Assembly (NCBI GenBank): GCA_002862965.1
Contig: PKCW01000262.1
Location: 1 to 9,233 of the forward strand
From: Pseudomonadota bacterium
GTDB taxonomy: Bacteria; Pseudomonadota; Gammaproteobacteria; UBA5335
Length of the DNA: 9,233 nt
Direction: 5' to 3'
Shown in pieces: positions 1 through 7,185 of the stretch. Position 1 is the first letter of the stretch, and each line of letters begins with the position of its first letter. Under the pieces are notes generated by a model. The model was given only the letters and a program-made list of their open reading frames with translations. It was not told where the DNA came from and made no database searches. A program made the translations under genes and the position numbers.

Positions 1-102
1 CTGAAAACGAATGACGAGTTCCGCACGTTGGGCAAGGTAATCGACAACACGACCTTTCCCTTCGTCACCCCATTGGGCGCCTACGACTGCTGTTACTGTC
101 AC
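1..102 (-). CDS. purA: Adenylosuccinate synthetase, N-terminal fragment (runs off the left edge)
   Basis: The first 34 codons of adenylosuccinate synthetase are present; the rest lies beyond the window. The enzyme joins IMP and aspartate using GTP, the first step from IMP to AMP in the cytoplasm. The fragment carries the family's N-terminal motif [10 protein letters not shown] at about residues 8-17. The Asp in GDEGKG is the catalytic residue and the glycine/lysine loop contacts the GTP/IMP phosphates. The downstream VVDYLAQRA and VIRFQ also fit the family. The start is GTG at 100-102. An in-frame TGA two codons upstream excludes a longer protein, and a GAGGAG ribosome site lies 7 bases upstream. 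The gene follows purL by 45 bases on the same strand. Its codon use is unusual here: by hand count 14 of 34 third positions are G or C, against about 90% in the body of purL. The N-terminus ([11 protein letters not shown]) also differs from the VVVLGTQWG form of E. coli-like PurA. Identity is secure; the origin is inference. Confidence 0.93.
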   Translation of the reverse strand, partial: MTVTAVVGAQWGDEGKGRVVDYLAQRAELVIRFQ

Positions 103-109
103 AACTCAA

Positions 110-115
110 CTCCTC
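110..115 (-). promoter_or_regulatory. Ribosome binding site of purA
   Basis: Reads GAGGAG on the minus strand, 7 bases before the GTG start at 100-102. With the in-frame stop at 106-108 it fixes the purA start. Confidence 0.75.
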
Positions 116-147
116 GACCGATGACCACCCTGGGTGGAAACCGCCCG

Positions 148-3100
148 TCAAATGCTGGCGGCGTACTGCACGCCACTCTTAAACAACGCCAACCCTAAAC
201 CACCCTCATGCCCACGGTGAGCCTGGGGGTGCTGGGTACCGTAAATATGATCTTCTGGATGAGGCATCATGCCCATCACGTTGCCGGCGGGGTTACACAA
301 ACCCGCGATATGAACCACCGATCCGTTGGGGTTGGCCGGATAGTGCTCGGCCGGCGCGCCGCTGCCGTCGATGTAGCGCAGCGCGACGCGGGCTCGCCTC
401 GCGTCCTCCGGCGCGGCGAAGGCGACTCGGCCTTCGCCGTGGGCGACCGCGATGGGCAGGCGCGCGCCCGCGAGCCCGGCGAGGAACACCGACGGCGACT
501 CGACCACCTCCACCAGACTCAGCCGCGCCTCGAACTGCTCGGAGCGGTTGCGCAGGAAGCGTGGCCAGTGTGCGGCGCCCGGAATCAGGCTCTTGAGCTG
601 GGAGAGCATCTGGCAGCCGTTGCAGACGCCCAGCGAAAAGCTGTCCGGCCGCGCGAAGAACGCCGCGAACATGTCCCCGAGCCGCTCGTTGAAAAGTATG
701 CGCCTGGCCCAGCCGCCGCCGGCCCCCAGCACGTCGCCGAAGGAAAAGCCGCCACAGGCGACCAGACCCTGAAAATCGGCGAGCGACGCTGCGCCGGTCA
801 ACAGATCGTTCATGTGCACGTCGACGGCGGCAAAGCCCGCGCGATCGAAGGCCGCGGCCATTTCCACATGGCCGTTCACGCCCTGCTCGCGCAGGACGGC
901 GACGCGGGGTCGGTCGCTGCGGCTCAGGGCCGGCAGCGGCGCCAGCGCGGGCAGACGCGCCGCGGTCAAGCCGGGATCATCGCTGCGCGACAATGCCGCG
1001 TAGGCCTCCTCGGCGCAGCCGGGATCGTCGCGCAGCCGTTGCATGGCAAAGCTGGTCTCCGACCACAGGCGGCGCCAGGCGAGGCGCTCACCGTCCAGCA
1101 AGCGCTTGCCGTTGTCGTGGAAGCGCAGGGTGATACCCGGCGCCGGCCGGCCGATGGCGTGCACGCAGGACGCCAGCCCGGCCTGCTCGAATGCCGTCAG
1201 CACCGCGGCGCGCTCGGCCTCCCGCACCTGGATCACGGCGCCCAGTTCCTCGGCGAACAGGGCGCCGACCGGATCGCCGCCCAGCGCACCGAGATCGACG
1301 TCCAGACCGCAGCCGCCGGCAAAGGCCATTTCCACCAGGGTGACGAACAGCCCGCCGTCGGAGCGGTCGTGATAGGCCAGCAGCCGGTTCTGTACGGCGA
1401 GGTCATGGATGACGTGCACGAAGGCGCGCAGGTGCGCCGGCTCATCCACATCCGGCACCGCGCCACCGAGCTGGCCGAAGACCTGGGCCAGGCAGGAACC
1501 GCCGAGGCGCTGGCGGCCCGCGCCCAAATCGATCAGCAGGAGCGCGCTTGGGCCGGCATCCAGCCGCAATTGCGGGGTCAGGTGTCGGCGCACGTCCTCG
1601 ACCGTGGCGAAGGCCGAGACGATCAGCGAGACGGGCGCGGTCACGCTGGCGGTGTCCGTGCCGTCCTGCCACATGGTCTTCATCGACAGCGAGTCCTTGC
1701 CGACCGGAATGGTGATGTCGAGCGCGGGACACAGTGTCATGCCCACGGCGCGCACCGCGTCGAACAGGGCGGCATCCTCGCCCGGATGCCCCGCCGCCGC
1801 CATCCAGTTCGCCGAGAGGACGACATCGGCGGTATCGCGGATCGCTGCGGCGGCGAGATTGGTCAGGGCCTCGCCGACGGCCAGACGCGCCGCCGCCGCC
1901 GCATCGATCAGCGCCGCCGGGGTGCGTTCGCCGAGCGCCATGGCCTCGCCAGTCCAGCCGCTGTAGCCGGTTGCCGTGATCGCGCAGTCGGCGACGGGCA
2001 CCTGCCAGGGGCCGACCATCTGGTCACGCACGGTGAGGCCACCCACGCTGCGATCGCCGATGGTGATGAGGAAGGTCTTGTCGGCGATGGTGGGCAGGCG
2101 CAGCAGGCGTGCGGCCGCCTCCTCGAGATCGACCGCGCGCAGGGCATCGTCCTCGCGCGCGCCGGCTACGGGATCGGGGGCGCGCCGGGCGACCGCGCGA
2201 TGCATGCGCGGCGGCTTGCCCAGCAGCACCGACAGCGGCAGGTCGATGGGCTGGTTGCCGAAATGGGCATCGGTCAGCGTCAGATCGGCGTTCTGGGTGG
2301 CCTCCCCGACGACGGCACAGGGGCAGGACTCGCGTTCGCACAGGGCGATGAACGCAGGCAGGCGCGCCGGGTCGATGGCGAGCACGTAGCGTTCCTGCGC
2401 CTCGTTGCACCAGATCGCCATCGGCGACATGCCCGGATCGTCGTTCGGAATGGCGCGCAGCTCGAAGCGGCCGCCGCGGGCGCTGTCGTGGACCAGTTCG
2501 GGCAGGGCGTTGGACAGCCCGCCGGCACCGACGTCGTGGATCGCGAGAATGGGATTGTCCGCGCCACGCTGCCAGCACTGATCGATGACTTCCTGGCAGC
2601 GCCGCTCCATCTCCGGGTTCTCGCGCTGCACCGAGGCGAAGTCGAGTTCGGCATGGCTCTGCCCGCTGCTCATGCTGGACGCTGCGCCGCCACCGAGCCC
2701 CAAGAGCAGGGCCGGACCGCCGAGCACCACCAGGGGCGCTCGGGGCGGGATGGCCAGCTTTTCGACATGCATGCGCCGGATGTTGCCCATCCCGCCGGCC
2801 AGCATGATGGGCTTGTGGTAGCCGCGCACCTCGTCCGCGCCGCCGCGCACGATGCGCTGCTCGTAGCTGCGGAAGAAGCCGGCGAGGTTGGGGCGGCCGA
2901 ACTCGTTGTTGTAGGCCGCGCCGCCCAAGGGGCCCGCCAGCATGATGTCCCGCGCCGAGGCGATGGTCGCGGGCCGGCCATGATCGACTTCCCACGGGCG
3001 GGCCATGTCGGGCAGGTGCAGATTGGAGACGGCGAAGCCGGTCAGGCCGGCTTTCGGGTGGGCGCCGCGCCCCGTCGCGCCTTCATCGCGGATCTCCCCG

Positions 3101-4035
3101 CCCGCGCCGGTGGCCGCACCGGGAAAGGGGGCGATGGCGGTCGGATGGTTGTGCGTTTCCACCTTCATCAACAGATCGACCGACTCCGGTGTGGCGCCGT
3201 ATTCGCGCGTGGCGGGATCGGGGAAAAAACGTGCGGCGTGCGGGCCTTCGATGACCGCCGAGTTGTCCTTGTAGGCCGAGAGGATGCCGCGGCTGCGATG
3301 GGCGTAGGTGTTGCGGATCATGCCGAACAGGGTTTCGCGTTCGGCCTGCCCGTCGATGACCCAGCTGGCGTTGAAGATCTTGTGCCGGCAGTGCTCCGAA
3401 TTGGCCTGGGCGAACATCATCAGCTCGACGTCGGTGGGGTCCCGGCCGAGGGTTGCGAAACTGTCCAGCAGGTAGTCGATTTCATCGGCGGCGAGCGCCA
3501 GCCCCCAGTCCCGGTTGGCGGCCTCCAGGGCGGCGCGCCCGCCGGCGCCGAGCGGAACCGTGCGCAGCGGCGCGGGTTCCGGGTGGCGGAACAGGAGCGC
3601 TTCGGCCTCTGTGATGTCGTCGATCAGCGCCTGCGTCAGCCGGTCGTGGAGCAGGTCGCCCAGTTCCCGCGGCGCCGAGTGCTCCGGCGGCACGCCGGTC
3701 AGGTCCAGACGCAGGGCGCGCTCGATGCGCCGCACCGTTGCGAAGCCGCAGCCGCGGGCGATGTCGGTGGCCTTGCTGCACCAGGGGGATACCGTGCCGG
3801 CACGCGGGATGACCCAGAGCCGTTGGCTTCCATCGGCCGGTGCAGCCTCGGGGGCCGCATCGAGCAGTTGGCCGAGCCGGCTCTCGGCCGCCGGGTCGAG
3901 CGGCGCGGCGAGTTCCACCAGATAGTCGTGATGGGCCGTGATGGCCATGACGGTGGGCATGCGCGTCTGGATCGTCTGCAGCAAGCGGGCCAGACGGAAC
4001 GGGGACAGGGCGGCGGAGCCGTGGATGATGCGCAT
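148..4035 (-). CDS. purL: Phosphoribosylformylglycinamidine synthase, large single-chain type (FGAM synthase)
   Basis: Converts FGAR, glutamine and ATP to FGAM, the fourth step of de novo purine synthesis, in the cytoplasm. At 1295 residues it is the large proteobacterial form, with N-terminal, synthetase and glutaminase parts in one chain. Visible landmarks are [11 protein letters not shown] (~83-93), ANSEHCRHK (211-219), ETHNHPTA (293-300), [12 protein letters not shown] (~313-324) and [19 protein letters not shown] and [11 protein letters not shown] segments in the second synthetase half. The C-terminal class I glutamine amidotransferase domain has GVCNGCQ with the nucleophile Cys near 1138, and PHPE with His near 1259 and Glu near 1261, so the triad is complete. 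ATG at 4033-4035 is preceded by GAGGA with about 7 bases spacing, and the N-terminus aligns with E. coli PurL. The last ~35 residues (from [13 protein letters not shown] onward) do not resemble the E. coli PHPERVFR tail. The last ~70 codons are less GC-biased (47 of 70 third positions G/C, against 37 of 40 in the adjoining codons). Confidence 0.97.
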   Translation of the reverse strand: MRIIHGSAALSPFRLARLLQTIQTRMPTVMAITAHHDYLVELAAPLDPAAESRLGQLLDAAPEAAPADGSQRLWVIPRAGTVSPWCSKATDIARGCGFATVRRIERALRLDLTGVPPEHSAPRELGDLLHDRLTQALIDDITEAEALLFRHPEPAPLRTVPLGAGGRAALEAANRDWGLALAADEIDYLLDSFATLGRDPTDVELMMFAQANSEHCRHKIFNASWVIDGQAERETLFGMIRNTYAHRSRGILSAYKDNSAVIEGPHAARFFPDPATREYGATPESVDLLMKVETHNHPTAIAPFPGAATGAGGEIRDEGATGRGAHPKAGLTGFAVSNLHLPDMARPWEVDHGRPATIASARDIMLAGPLGGAAYNNEFGRPNLAGFFRSYEQRIVRGGADEVRGYHKPIMLAGGMGNIRRMHVEKLAIPPRAPLVVLGGPALLLGLGGGAASSMSSGQSHAELDFASVQRENPEMERRCQEVIDQCWQRGADNPILAIHDVGAGGLSNALPELVHDSARGGRFELRAIPNDDPGMSPMAIWCNEAQERYVLAIDPARLPAFIALCERESCPCAVVGEATQNADLTLTDAHFGNQPIDLPLSVLLGKPPRMHRAVARRAPDPVAGAREDDALRAVDLEEAAARLLRLPTIADKTFLITIGDRSVGGLTVRDQMVGPWQVPVADCAITATGYSGWTGEAMALGERTPAALIDAAAAARLAVGEALTNLAAAAIRDTADVVLSANWMAAAGHPGEDAALFDAVRAVGMTLCPALDITIPVGKDSLSMKTMWQDGTDTASVTAPVSLIVSAFATVEDVRRHLTPQLRLDAGPSALLLIDLGAGRQRLGGSCLAQVFGQLGGAVPDVDEPAHLRAFVHVIHDLAVQNRLLAYHDRSDGGLFVTLVEMAFAGGCGLDVDLGALGGDPVGALFAEELGAVIQVREAERAAVLTAFEQAGLASCVHAIGRPAPGITLRFHDNGKRLLDGERLAWRRLWSETSFAMQRLRDDPGCAEEAYAALSRSDDPGLTAARLPALAPLPALSRSDRPRVAVLREQGVNGHVEMAAAFDRAGFAAVDVHMNDLLTGAASLADFQGLVACGGFSFGDVLGAGGGWARRILFNERLGDMFAAFFARPDSFSLGVCNGCQMLSQLKSLIPGAAHWPRFLRNRSEQFEARLSLVEVVESPSVFLAGLAGARLPIAVAHGEGRVAFAAPEDARRARVALRYIDGSGAPAEHYPANPNGSVVHIAGLCNPAGNVMGMMPHPEDHIYGTQHPQAHRGHEGGLGLALFKSGVQYAASI

Positions 4036-4062
4036 GCGATGTCCTCGAGACAGGGGGGGCTG

Positions 4063-4842
4063 TTACCCGTGTCGCCTCAGTTCGTGCCACCCCAGGCCTT
4101 CGTCCTGGGGTGCCAGCGTCATGCCCGCGGCCTCGGCCGGCAGACGGGCCGCGACGGTGCGGCGGACATGGGTGGGCGTGTTGTTCTTTTCGCTGATGTG
4201 CCCGGCGATCAGGTGCTGAAGCGCCTGCCGGTCGACGGCTTCCAGCAATTCTACCGCCTGATGGTTGTTCAGGTGACCCAGCTGCCCGCCGACGCGCGCC
4301 TGCAGTTCCGGCGGGTAGGGACCGGCCGCGAGCAGTTGCGGATCGTGGTTGAATTCGAGGATCAGGGCGTCGAGCCGGTCCAGGCAGCGGCGCATGTGGG
4401 GCGTGACATGGCCGGCGTCGCTCAGCACGCCCAGCCGCTGGTCGCCGTCGGAGAACACGAACTGGCAGGGCTCGCGCGCATCGTGTGGGACGGGGTAGGG
4501 CTGGATCGCCACATCGCCGATCGCGAACGCCTCATGGGGGTTGAAGAGCCGCACGTCGGGCAGCTTGGGCGCGCCGCCGCCGCGGTAGGTGCCGGCCGTC
4601 AGCCACACCGGCAGCTTGAAGCGTCGCGCCAGCCGCGCCACGCCCCCCATGTGATCGCCGTGTTCGTGGGTGACGACGATGGCCGACAGCGCCTCGCCAC
4701 AGAGGTCCAGCAGCGCGAGGCGGCGCAGGGTTTCATTGACGGCAAAGCCGCAGTCCATGAGCACCACGGTGCGGCCGCAGGCGACGATCGTGGCATTGCC
4801 CCGGCTGCCGCTGCCGAGGGTGGCGAAGCGCAAGCGGGTCAT
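4063..4842 (-). CDS. MBL-fold metallohydrolase, YycJ/WalJ-like
   Basis: A 259-residue metallo-beta-lactamase-fold protein, probably a cytoplasmic two-metal phosphodiesterase or nuclease-like hydrolase of the YycJ/WalJ group. The start MTRLRFATLGSGSRGNAT matches the beginning typical of this family. The metal motif HEHGDH is at 59-64. Further likely ligands are H120 in VPHDA, D142 in SDAGH, and the His of the C-terminal GHISEKNN stretch, the counterpart of the family's HLSEENN-like motif. I chose ATG at 4840-4842 because the reading frame upstream overlaps the DUF1820 gene out of frame and has no family similarity. The ribosome site before this ATG is weak, so translation may be coupled to the DUF1820 gene, whose stop is 14 bases upstream. 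purL starts 27 bases after this gene's TAA. YycJ homologues have been linked to DNA replication and cell-wall signalling in Firmicutes; the role in proteobacteria is unclear. Fold certain, substrate unknown. Confidence 0.88.
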   Translation of the reverse strand: MTRLRFATLGSGSRGNATIVACGRTVVLMDCGFAVNETLRRLALLDLCGEALSAIVVTHEHGDHMGGVARLARRFKLPVWLTAGTYRGGGAPKLPDVRLFNPHEAFAIGDVAIQPYPVPHDAREPCQFVFSDGDQRLGVLSDAGHVTPHMRRCLDRLDALILEFNHDPQLLAAGPYPPELQARVGGQLGHLNNHQAVELLEAVDRQALQHLIAGHISEKNNTPTHVRRTVAARLPAEAAGMTLAPQDEGLGWHELRRHG

Positions 4843-4856
4843 TGGGCGTCGCGGGC

Positions 4857-5192
4857 TCAGCGGCGACCGGGGCTGCTGCCCGGATGGGGAACGTAGGGCC
4901 CCGGAAAAGGCGTGACGTTGCCCTCGAGCGGCATGATGCGCGCCGTGCCGCCGTGCTCGACTTCGTCGACCCGGATCAGGGCATGCAGGGGGATGTGGCT
5001 GCGTCCGACACCCGCGAACTCGCTTTTCAGCCGTTCCTCGGACGGGTCGACGACAAGGTCGGTCTGGGTGCCGAAGACCAGATCCTCGAGCGTGACGAAG
5101 CCGAACAGGACATCCTGGGTGACTTTTCGGGCATAGACCTCGTAGACCTTGCCCTGGTTGATGAAACTCACCCGAAACAGCTTGTCCGCCAT
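4857..5192 (-). CDS. DUF1820 family protein
   Basis: A small 111-residue protein that I recognise as DUF1820, a family of unknown function found mainly in gamma- and betaproteobacteria. Recognisable family signatures are NQGKVYEVYARKV (12-24), the GFVTLEDLVFG strand-turn segment (31-41), VDPSEERLK (48-56) and HIPLHALIRVDEVE near residues 66-79. It has no signal peptide or membrane segment and should be cytoplasmic. The last ~20 residues are rich in Pro and Gly and probably disordered. ATG at 5190-5192 follows GGAG (5198-5201) with a 5-base spacer. It appears to be the first gene of the minus-strand run DUF1820, MBL hydrolase, purL, purA, and lies opposite the GNAT gene across a 96-base intergenic region. 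No function should be inferred from the purine neighbours alone. Confidence 0.9.
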   Translation of the reverse strand: MADKLFRVSFINQGKVYEVYARKVTQDVLFGFVTLEDLVFGTQTDLVVDPSEERLKSEFAGVGRSHIPLHALIRVDEVEHGGTARIMPLEGNVTPFPGPYVPHPGSSPGRR

Positions 5193-5288
5193 GTAGACTC
5201 CGCAGGAGGGTCGCCGCCCGCCGGGCCACCCGCTCGATGGGGCGCTAGTGTAGCCTATGCCGTCGTGACCCGTCGCTTGGAGCCCCGT
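5193..5288. promoter_or_regulatory. Divergent intergenic region, probable promoters for the DUF1820-purL run and the GNAT pair
   Basis: These 96 bases separate the minus-strand DUF1820 start from the plus-strand acetyltransferase start, so promoters for both are expected here. The patch 5245-5260 is less GC-rich than its surroundings. On the minus strand it contains TACACT (5247-5252), a 4-of-6 match to a sigma-70 -10 box, about 55 bases from the DUF1820 ATG. No convincing -35 box is visible. I recognised no PurR-like operator. Confidence 0.35.
5279..5282 (+). promoter_or_regulatory. Ribosome binding site deciding the GNAT start
   Basis: GGAG lies 6 bases before the GTG at 5289-5291. It favours that GTG over the in-frame GTG at 5265 and TTG at 5277, which lack such a site, and over the long open frame reaching back into the DUF1820 gene. 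Confidence 0.55.
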
Positions 5289-5963
5289 GTGGACGACGCG
5301 CTACGCATCGAATCGCTGACCGGCAGCGCAATCCTCCCGTATCTCGACGCCCTGGCGCGTCTGCGCATCACCGTGTTCCGCGAGTTTCCCTACCTCTACG
5401 ATGGCTCCCTGGCATATGAAGCCGAATATCTCGCGACCTACGGCGCCTGCGCGGAGAGTCTCTTCGTGCTGGCCCGCCAGGGCGAGGCGATCGTCGGGGT
5501 TTCGACGGGCATCCCGCTCGCCGCGGAGACGGCAGCCGTGAAAATGCCATTCGAAGCGGCCGGGCTGGCGCCGGAGCGGGTTTTCTATTTCGGTGAGTCG
5601 GTGCTGCTGGCGCCGTTCCGGGGGCAGCGCATCGGGGCGCGCTTCTTCGATGCGCGGGAGGCCTACGCCCGGCGGCTTGACCGTTTCAACCATACCGCCT
5701 TTTGCGCCGTCGATCGGCCGGCCGACCATCCGCTGCGACCGGCGGGCCATCGTCCGCTGGACGGATTCTGGCAGCGCAGGGGCTATGTGCGTCGATTCGA
5801 TCTGCGCGCAGCCATGCGCTGGAAGGACATCGACCAGCCGGCGGAGACGGCGAAATCCATGGTGTTCTGGTTGCGCCCGCTGGATCGCGGCAGTCCGGCC
5901 GGGGGCCAGTCGCTTTCGCATCGCGGCGATACCGGCGGACCGATCATGAAAACGGGGAGTTGA
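5289..5963 (+). CDS. GNAT family N-acetyltransferase
   Basis: A 224-residue cytoplasmic protein of the GNAT acetyltransferase fold, expected to move an acetyl group from acetyl-CoA to an amine. The substrate cannot be told. The acetyl-CoA pyrophosphate-binding loop is FRGQRIG (110-116), after the beta-strand [10 protein letters not shown] (100-109). The N-terminal part has the helix [15 protein letters not shown] (25-39), common in a GNAT subgroup with FREFPYLY near the substrate site. The core ends near VFWLRPL, followed by a short polar tail. GTG at 5289 is chosen from the GGAG 6 bases upstream and because the similarity begins at about RIESL. GTG at 5265 would add 8 residues and remains possible. 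The stop at 5961-5963 is 3 bases before the next start, so the two genes are surely cotranscribed. Confidence 0.85.
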   Translation: MDDALRIESLTGSAILPYLDALARLRITVFREFPYLYDGSLAYEAEYLATYGACAESLFVLARQGEAIVGVSTGIPLAAETAAVKMPFEAAGLAPERVFYFGESVLLAPFRGQRIGARFFDAREAYARRLDRFNHTAFCAVDRPADHPLRPAGHRPLDGFWQRRGYVRRFDLRAAMRWKDIDQPAETAKSMVFWLRPLDRGSPAGGQSLSHRGDTGGPIMKTGS

Positions 5964-5966
5964 GCG

Positions 5967-6521
5967 ATGACGATGACGCGAGTCCGGACGATCGGACGGG
6001 CATTGATGCTGCTGGGGCTGGCCGGGCCGCTCGCGGCGCAGCAGGCCGAAGTGTACCCGCTCCCGGAGTCGGTGGCGCCGGAGGCGGTCCGCATCGATGT
6101 CAACCGGGACGAAGACGAGGTCAACATTCCGCAACTGCCGGGAACGGCGGCCATGCAGGCGCCGCCCGCCCCGGCGTCCCGGGTCCCTTCGGAGGCGGAT
6201 GCCGCGTCCACGGTATCCCCTGCGGTCCCGCGTCCCACGGCGGGCATCGGGTTGGCGCCGGACCTCAGCCCGCAACAGTTGGATCGCTTCACCCGCAGTC
6301 ATCGCGAGCTTGAAGCCATCCATGCCCGCTACACGCAGCTGTTTCCGGCGGCCGACGCCGAGGAGCGGTTCAGTCTGGCCCAGAGCGGAAACACCGAGAT
6401 GAGGGCCGCCATCGAGCGCAACGGTCTCAGTGTCGCCGAGTACAACGCCATTTCCTTGCGTCGATGGGAAGACCCCGAGTTCGCCAAGCGTCTGTCCAGC
6501 GCGTTGGCGAGTGCGCCCTGA
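5967..6521 (+). CDS. Exported protein with DUF4168-like C-terminal domain
   Basis: A 184-residue protein with an N-terminal signal peptide: basic residues at 5-11, hydrophobic LMLLGLAGPLAA at 13-24, and likely cleavage after LAA at residue 24. A Pro/Ala-rich, probably flexible linker covers roughly 50-92. The C-terminal part (about 95-180) begins DLSPQQLDRFTRSHRELEAIHARY and ends with EMRAAIERNGLSVAEYNAIS and DPEFAKRL. This helical pattern with a terminal GLSVAEYNAI segment resembles DUF4168, whose function is unknown. It should be periplasmic; I see no lipobox. ATG at 5967 has GGGGAG (5954-5959) 7 bases upstream; the ATG two codons on is an alternative. It follows the acetyltransferase by 3 bases and converges on the DUF4124 gene with a 9-base gap. 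Confidence 0.8.
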   Translation: MTMTRVRTIGRALMLLGLAGPLAAQQAEVYPLPESVAPEAVRIDVNRDEDEVNIPQLPGTAAMQAPPAPASRVPSEADAASTVSPAVPRPTAGIGLAPDLSPQQLDRFTRSHRELEAIHARYTQLFPAADAEERFSLAQSGNTEMRAAIERNGLSVAEYNAISLRRWEDPEFAKRLSSALASAP

Positions 6522-6530
6522 GACGGCCGA

Positions 6531-7046
6531 TCAGCGGTAGGGCCGGCCCGGATTGCCGTAGGTGGCGACCCGTCCGTCCACGAACTGGACGGTGCTCGGC
6601 CCATCACCCCGGTCCGGGTAGTACCAGCGCTCGCCCGGTCCGTCGGCGTCGGCGCGCCGCGCGATGCGGACCGGCGCGCCGAGCAGTTGCCGGACCTGAT
6701 CACGGCTCATGCCTGCCACGACTTCGCGCCGTTGATAGGCCTGCTCGATGGCCTGCTCCCGCGCATGGCCTGCCAGCCATTCCCGGTCCGCCGTGCGCAG
6801 CGCCGCGGCCGCTGCGGCGGACTCGCGCTCCCACTGCCGGATGCGTTCATCCTGCGCGTGCCGGGCCATCGGATCCAGGGTCCCGGTGGGGGGCGGCCGG
6901 GTTTCCGCCATGCGACCGCCCGGACAGGGCTGGTCGGTGAAGACCGTCCGGCCGGCCTGTTCACAGCGATAGACCTCCGCATGGAGCAGGCCGGCGTGCA
7001 GGAGGACGCACAGCATCGCCGGGATTCGTCGCAGCTGGCCGGCCAT
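6531..7046 (-). CDS. Exported DUF4124 protein with BamE/SmpA-like C-terminal segment
   Basis: A 171-residue protein with a signal peptide (cleavage probably after LLHA, residue 23). The mature start EVYRCEQAGRTVFTDQPCPGG (24-44) is the DUF4124 signature, with Cys28 and Cys41 likely forming a disulphide in the periplasm. Residues ~60-107 are a charged, Ala-rich helical stretch. The C-terminal part has GMSRDQVRQLLGAP (112-125), then ERWYYPD and VQFVDGRVATY. This resembles the helix-plus-strand pattern of BamE/SmpA-OmlA folds, in which GM..QV..LLG.P is typical. The lipobox of true BamE is absent. ATG at 7044-7046 is preceded by GGGAG (7054-7058) with 7 bases spacing. No function can be assigned beyond an envelope location; the fold match at the C-terminus is an inference from motif similarity. 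Confidence 0.82.
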   Translation of the reverse strand: MAGQLRRIPAMLCVLLHAGLLHAEVYRCEQAGRTVFTDQPCPGGRMAETRPPPTGTLDPMARHAQDERIRQWERESAAAAAALRTADREWLAGHAREQAIEQAYQRREVVAGMSRDQVRQLLGAPVRIARRADADGPGERWYYPDRGDGPSTVQFVDGRVATYGNPGRPYR

Positions 7047-7056
7047 GGAACCGCTC

Positions 7057-7089
7057 CCGTCATCGTCAGGGGATGTCCCAGCATGACGG
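7057..7089 (-). repeat. Inverted repeat in the leader of the DUF4124 gene
   Basis: CCGTCAT at 7057-7063 and ATGACGG at 7083-7089 are perfect 7-base inverted arms around a 19-base loop, which holds a smaller GGG/CCC fold. The arm nearer the gene touches its GGGAG ribosome site (7054-7058). It could be a leader hairpin or operator, or chance. Confidence 0.3.
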
Positions 7090-7142
7090 CGGCGCCGCGC
7101 GAAGCTTGAGGGGATCTGACCCGGCGCGGCGGGTGATGCCCG

Positions 7143-7177
7143 GCGGCGCTTCGCGCCGGCGGGGCGCGAAGCGCCGC
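7143..7177 (-). terminator. Perfect 15-bp hairpin after plcP-like gene, probable terminator without U-tract
   Basis: Arms 7143-7157 and 7163-7177 are perfectly complementary over 15 bp, nearly all G-C, with the 5-base loop GGCGG. The arms contain CGCTTCGCG and its complement. On the minus strand the stem begins 8 bases after the stop codon at 7186-7188, a typical terminator position. No T-run follows on either strand, so it may end transcription weakly or act as an mRNA 3'-end stabiliser or a REP-like element. Confidence 0.55.
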
Positions 7178-7185
7178 GGTTCGGC

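Noticed and set aside
1..102. Phage-type PurZ (2-aminoadenine synthesis) instead of PurA
   Set aside because: The catalytic Asp of GDEGKG is present, whereas PurZ enzymes carry a different residue (Ser) there, and no phage genes are nearby.
124..137. CCACCC/GGGTGG palindrome between purL and purA as a terminator
   Set aside because: Only a 5-bp stem with a 3-base loop and no T-run, and it lies just before the purA ribosome site.
4053..4059. Run of seven G upstream of purL as a slippage or regulatory site
   Set aside because: It lies outside any coding frame and such runs are expected in this GC-rich sequence.
208..4896. A 1562-codon open frame on the plus strand across purL and the MBL gene
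   Set aside because: It lies exactly antisense to two well-recognised genes with full family motifs. Long antisense open frames are expected when the true genes end nearly all codons in G or C. Its product is low-complexity (Arg, Gly, Ala, Gln) with no family likeness.
4843..5229. N-terminal extension of the MBL-fold gene to 388 residues
   Set aside because: The extra 129 residues overlap the DUF1820 gene in another frame and look like shadow sequence; the family start is at MTRLRFATLGSGS.
4842..5288. N-terminal extension of the GNAT gene back to 4842
   Set aside because: It would lie antisense to DUF1820. The GTG at 5289 has a ribosome site and matches where the family similarity begins.
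7110..7122. GGGGATCTGACCC as a transposon-end or REP-type motif
   Set aside because: Only three terminal bases pair, no second copy is seen in the window and there is no transposase.
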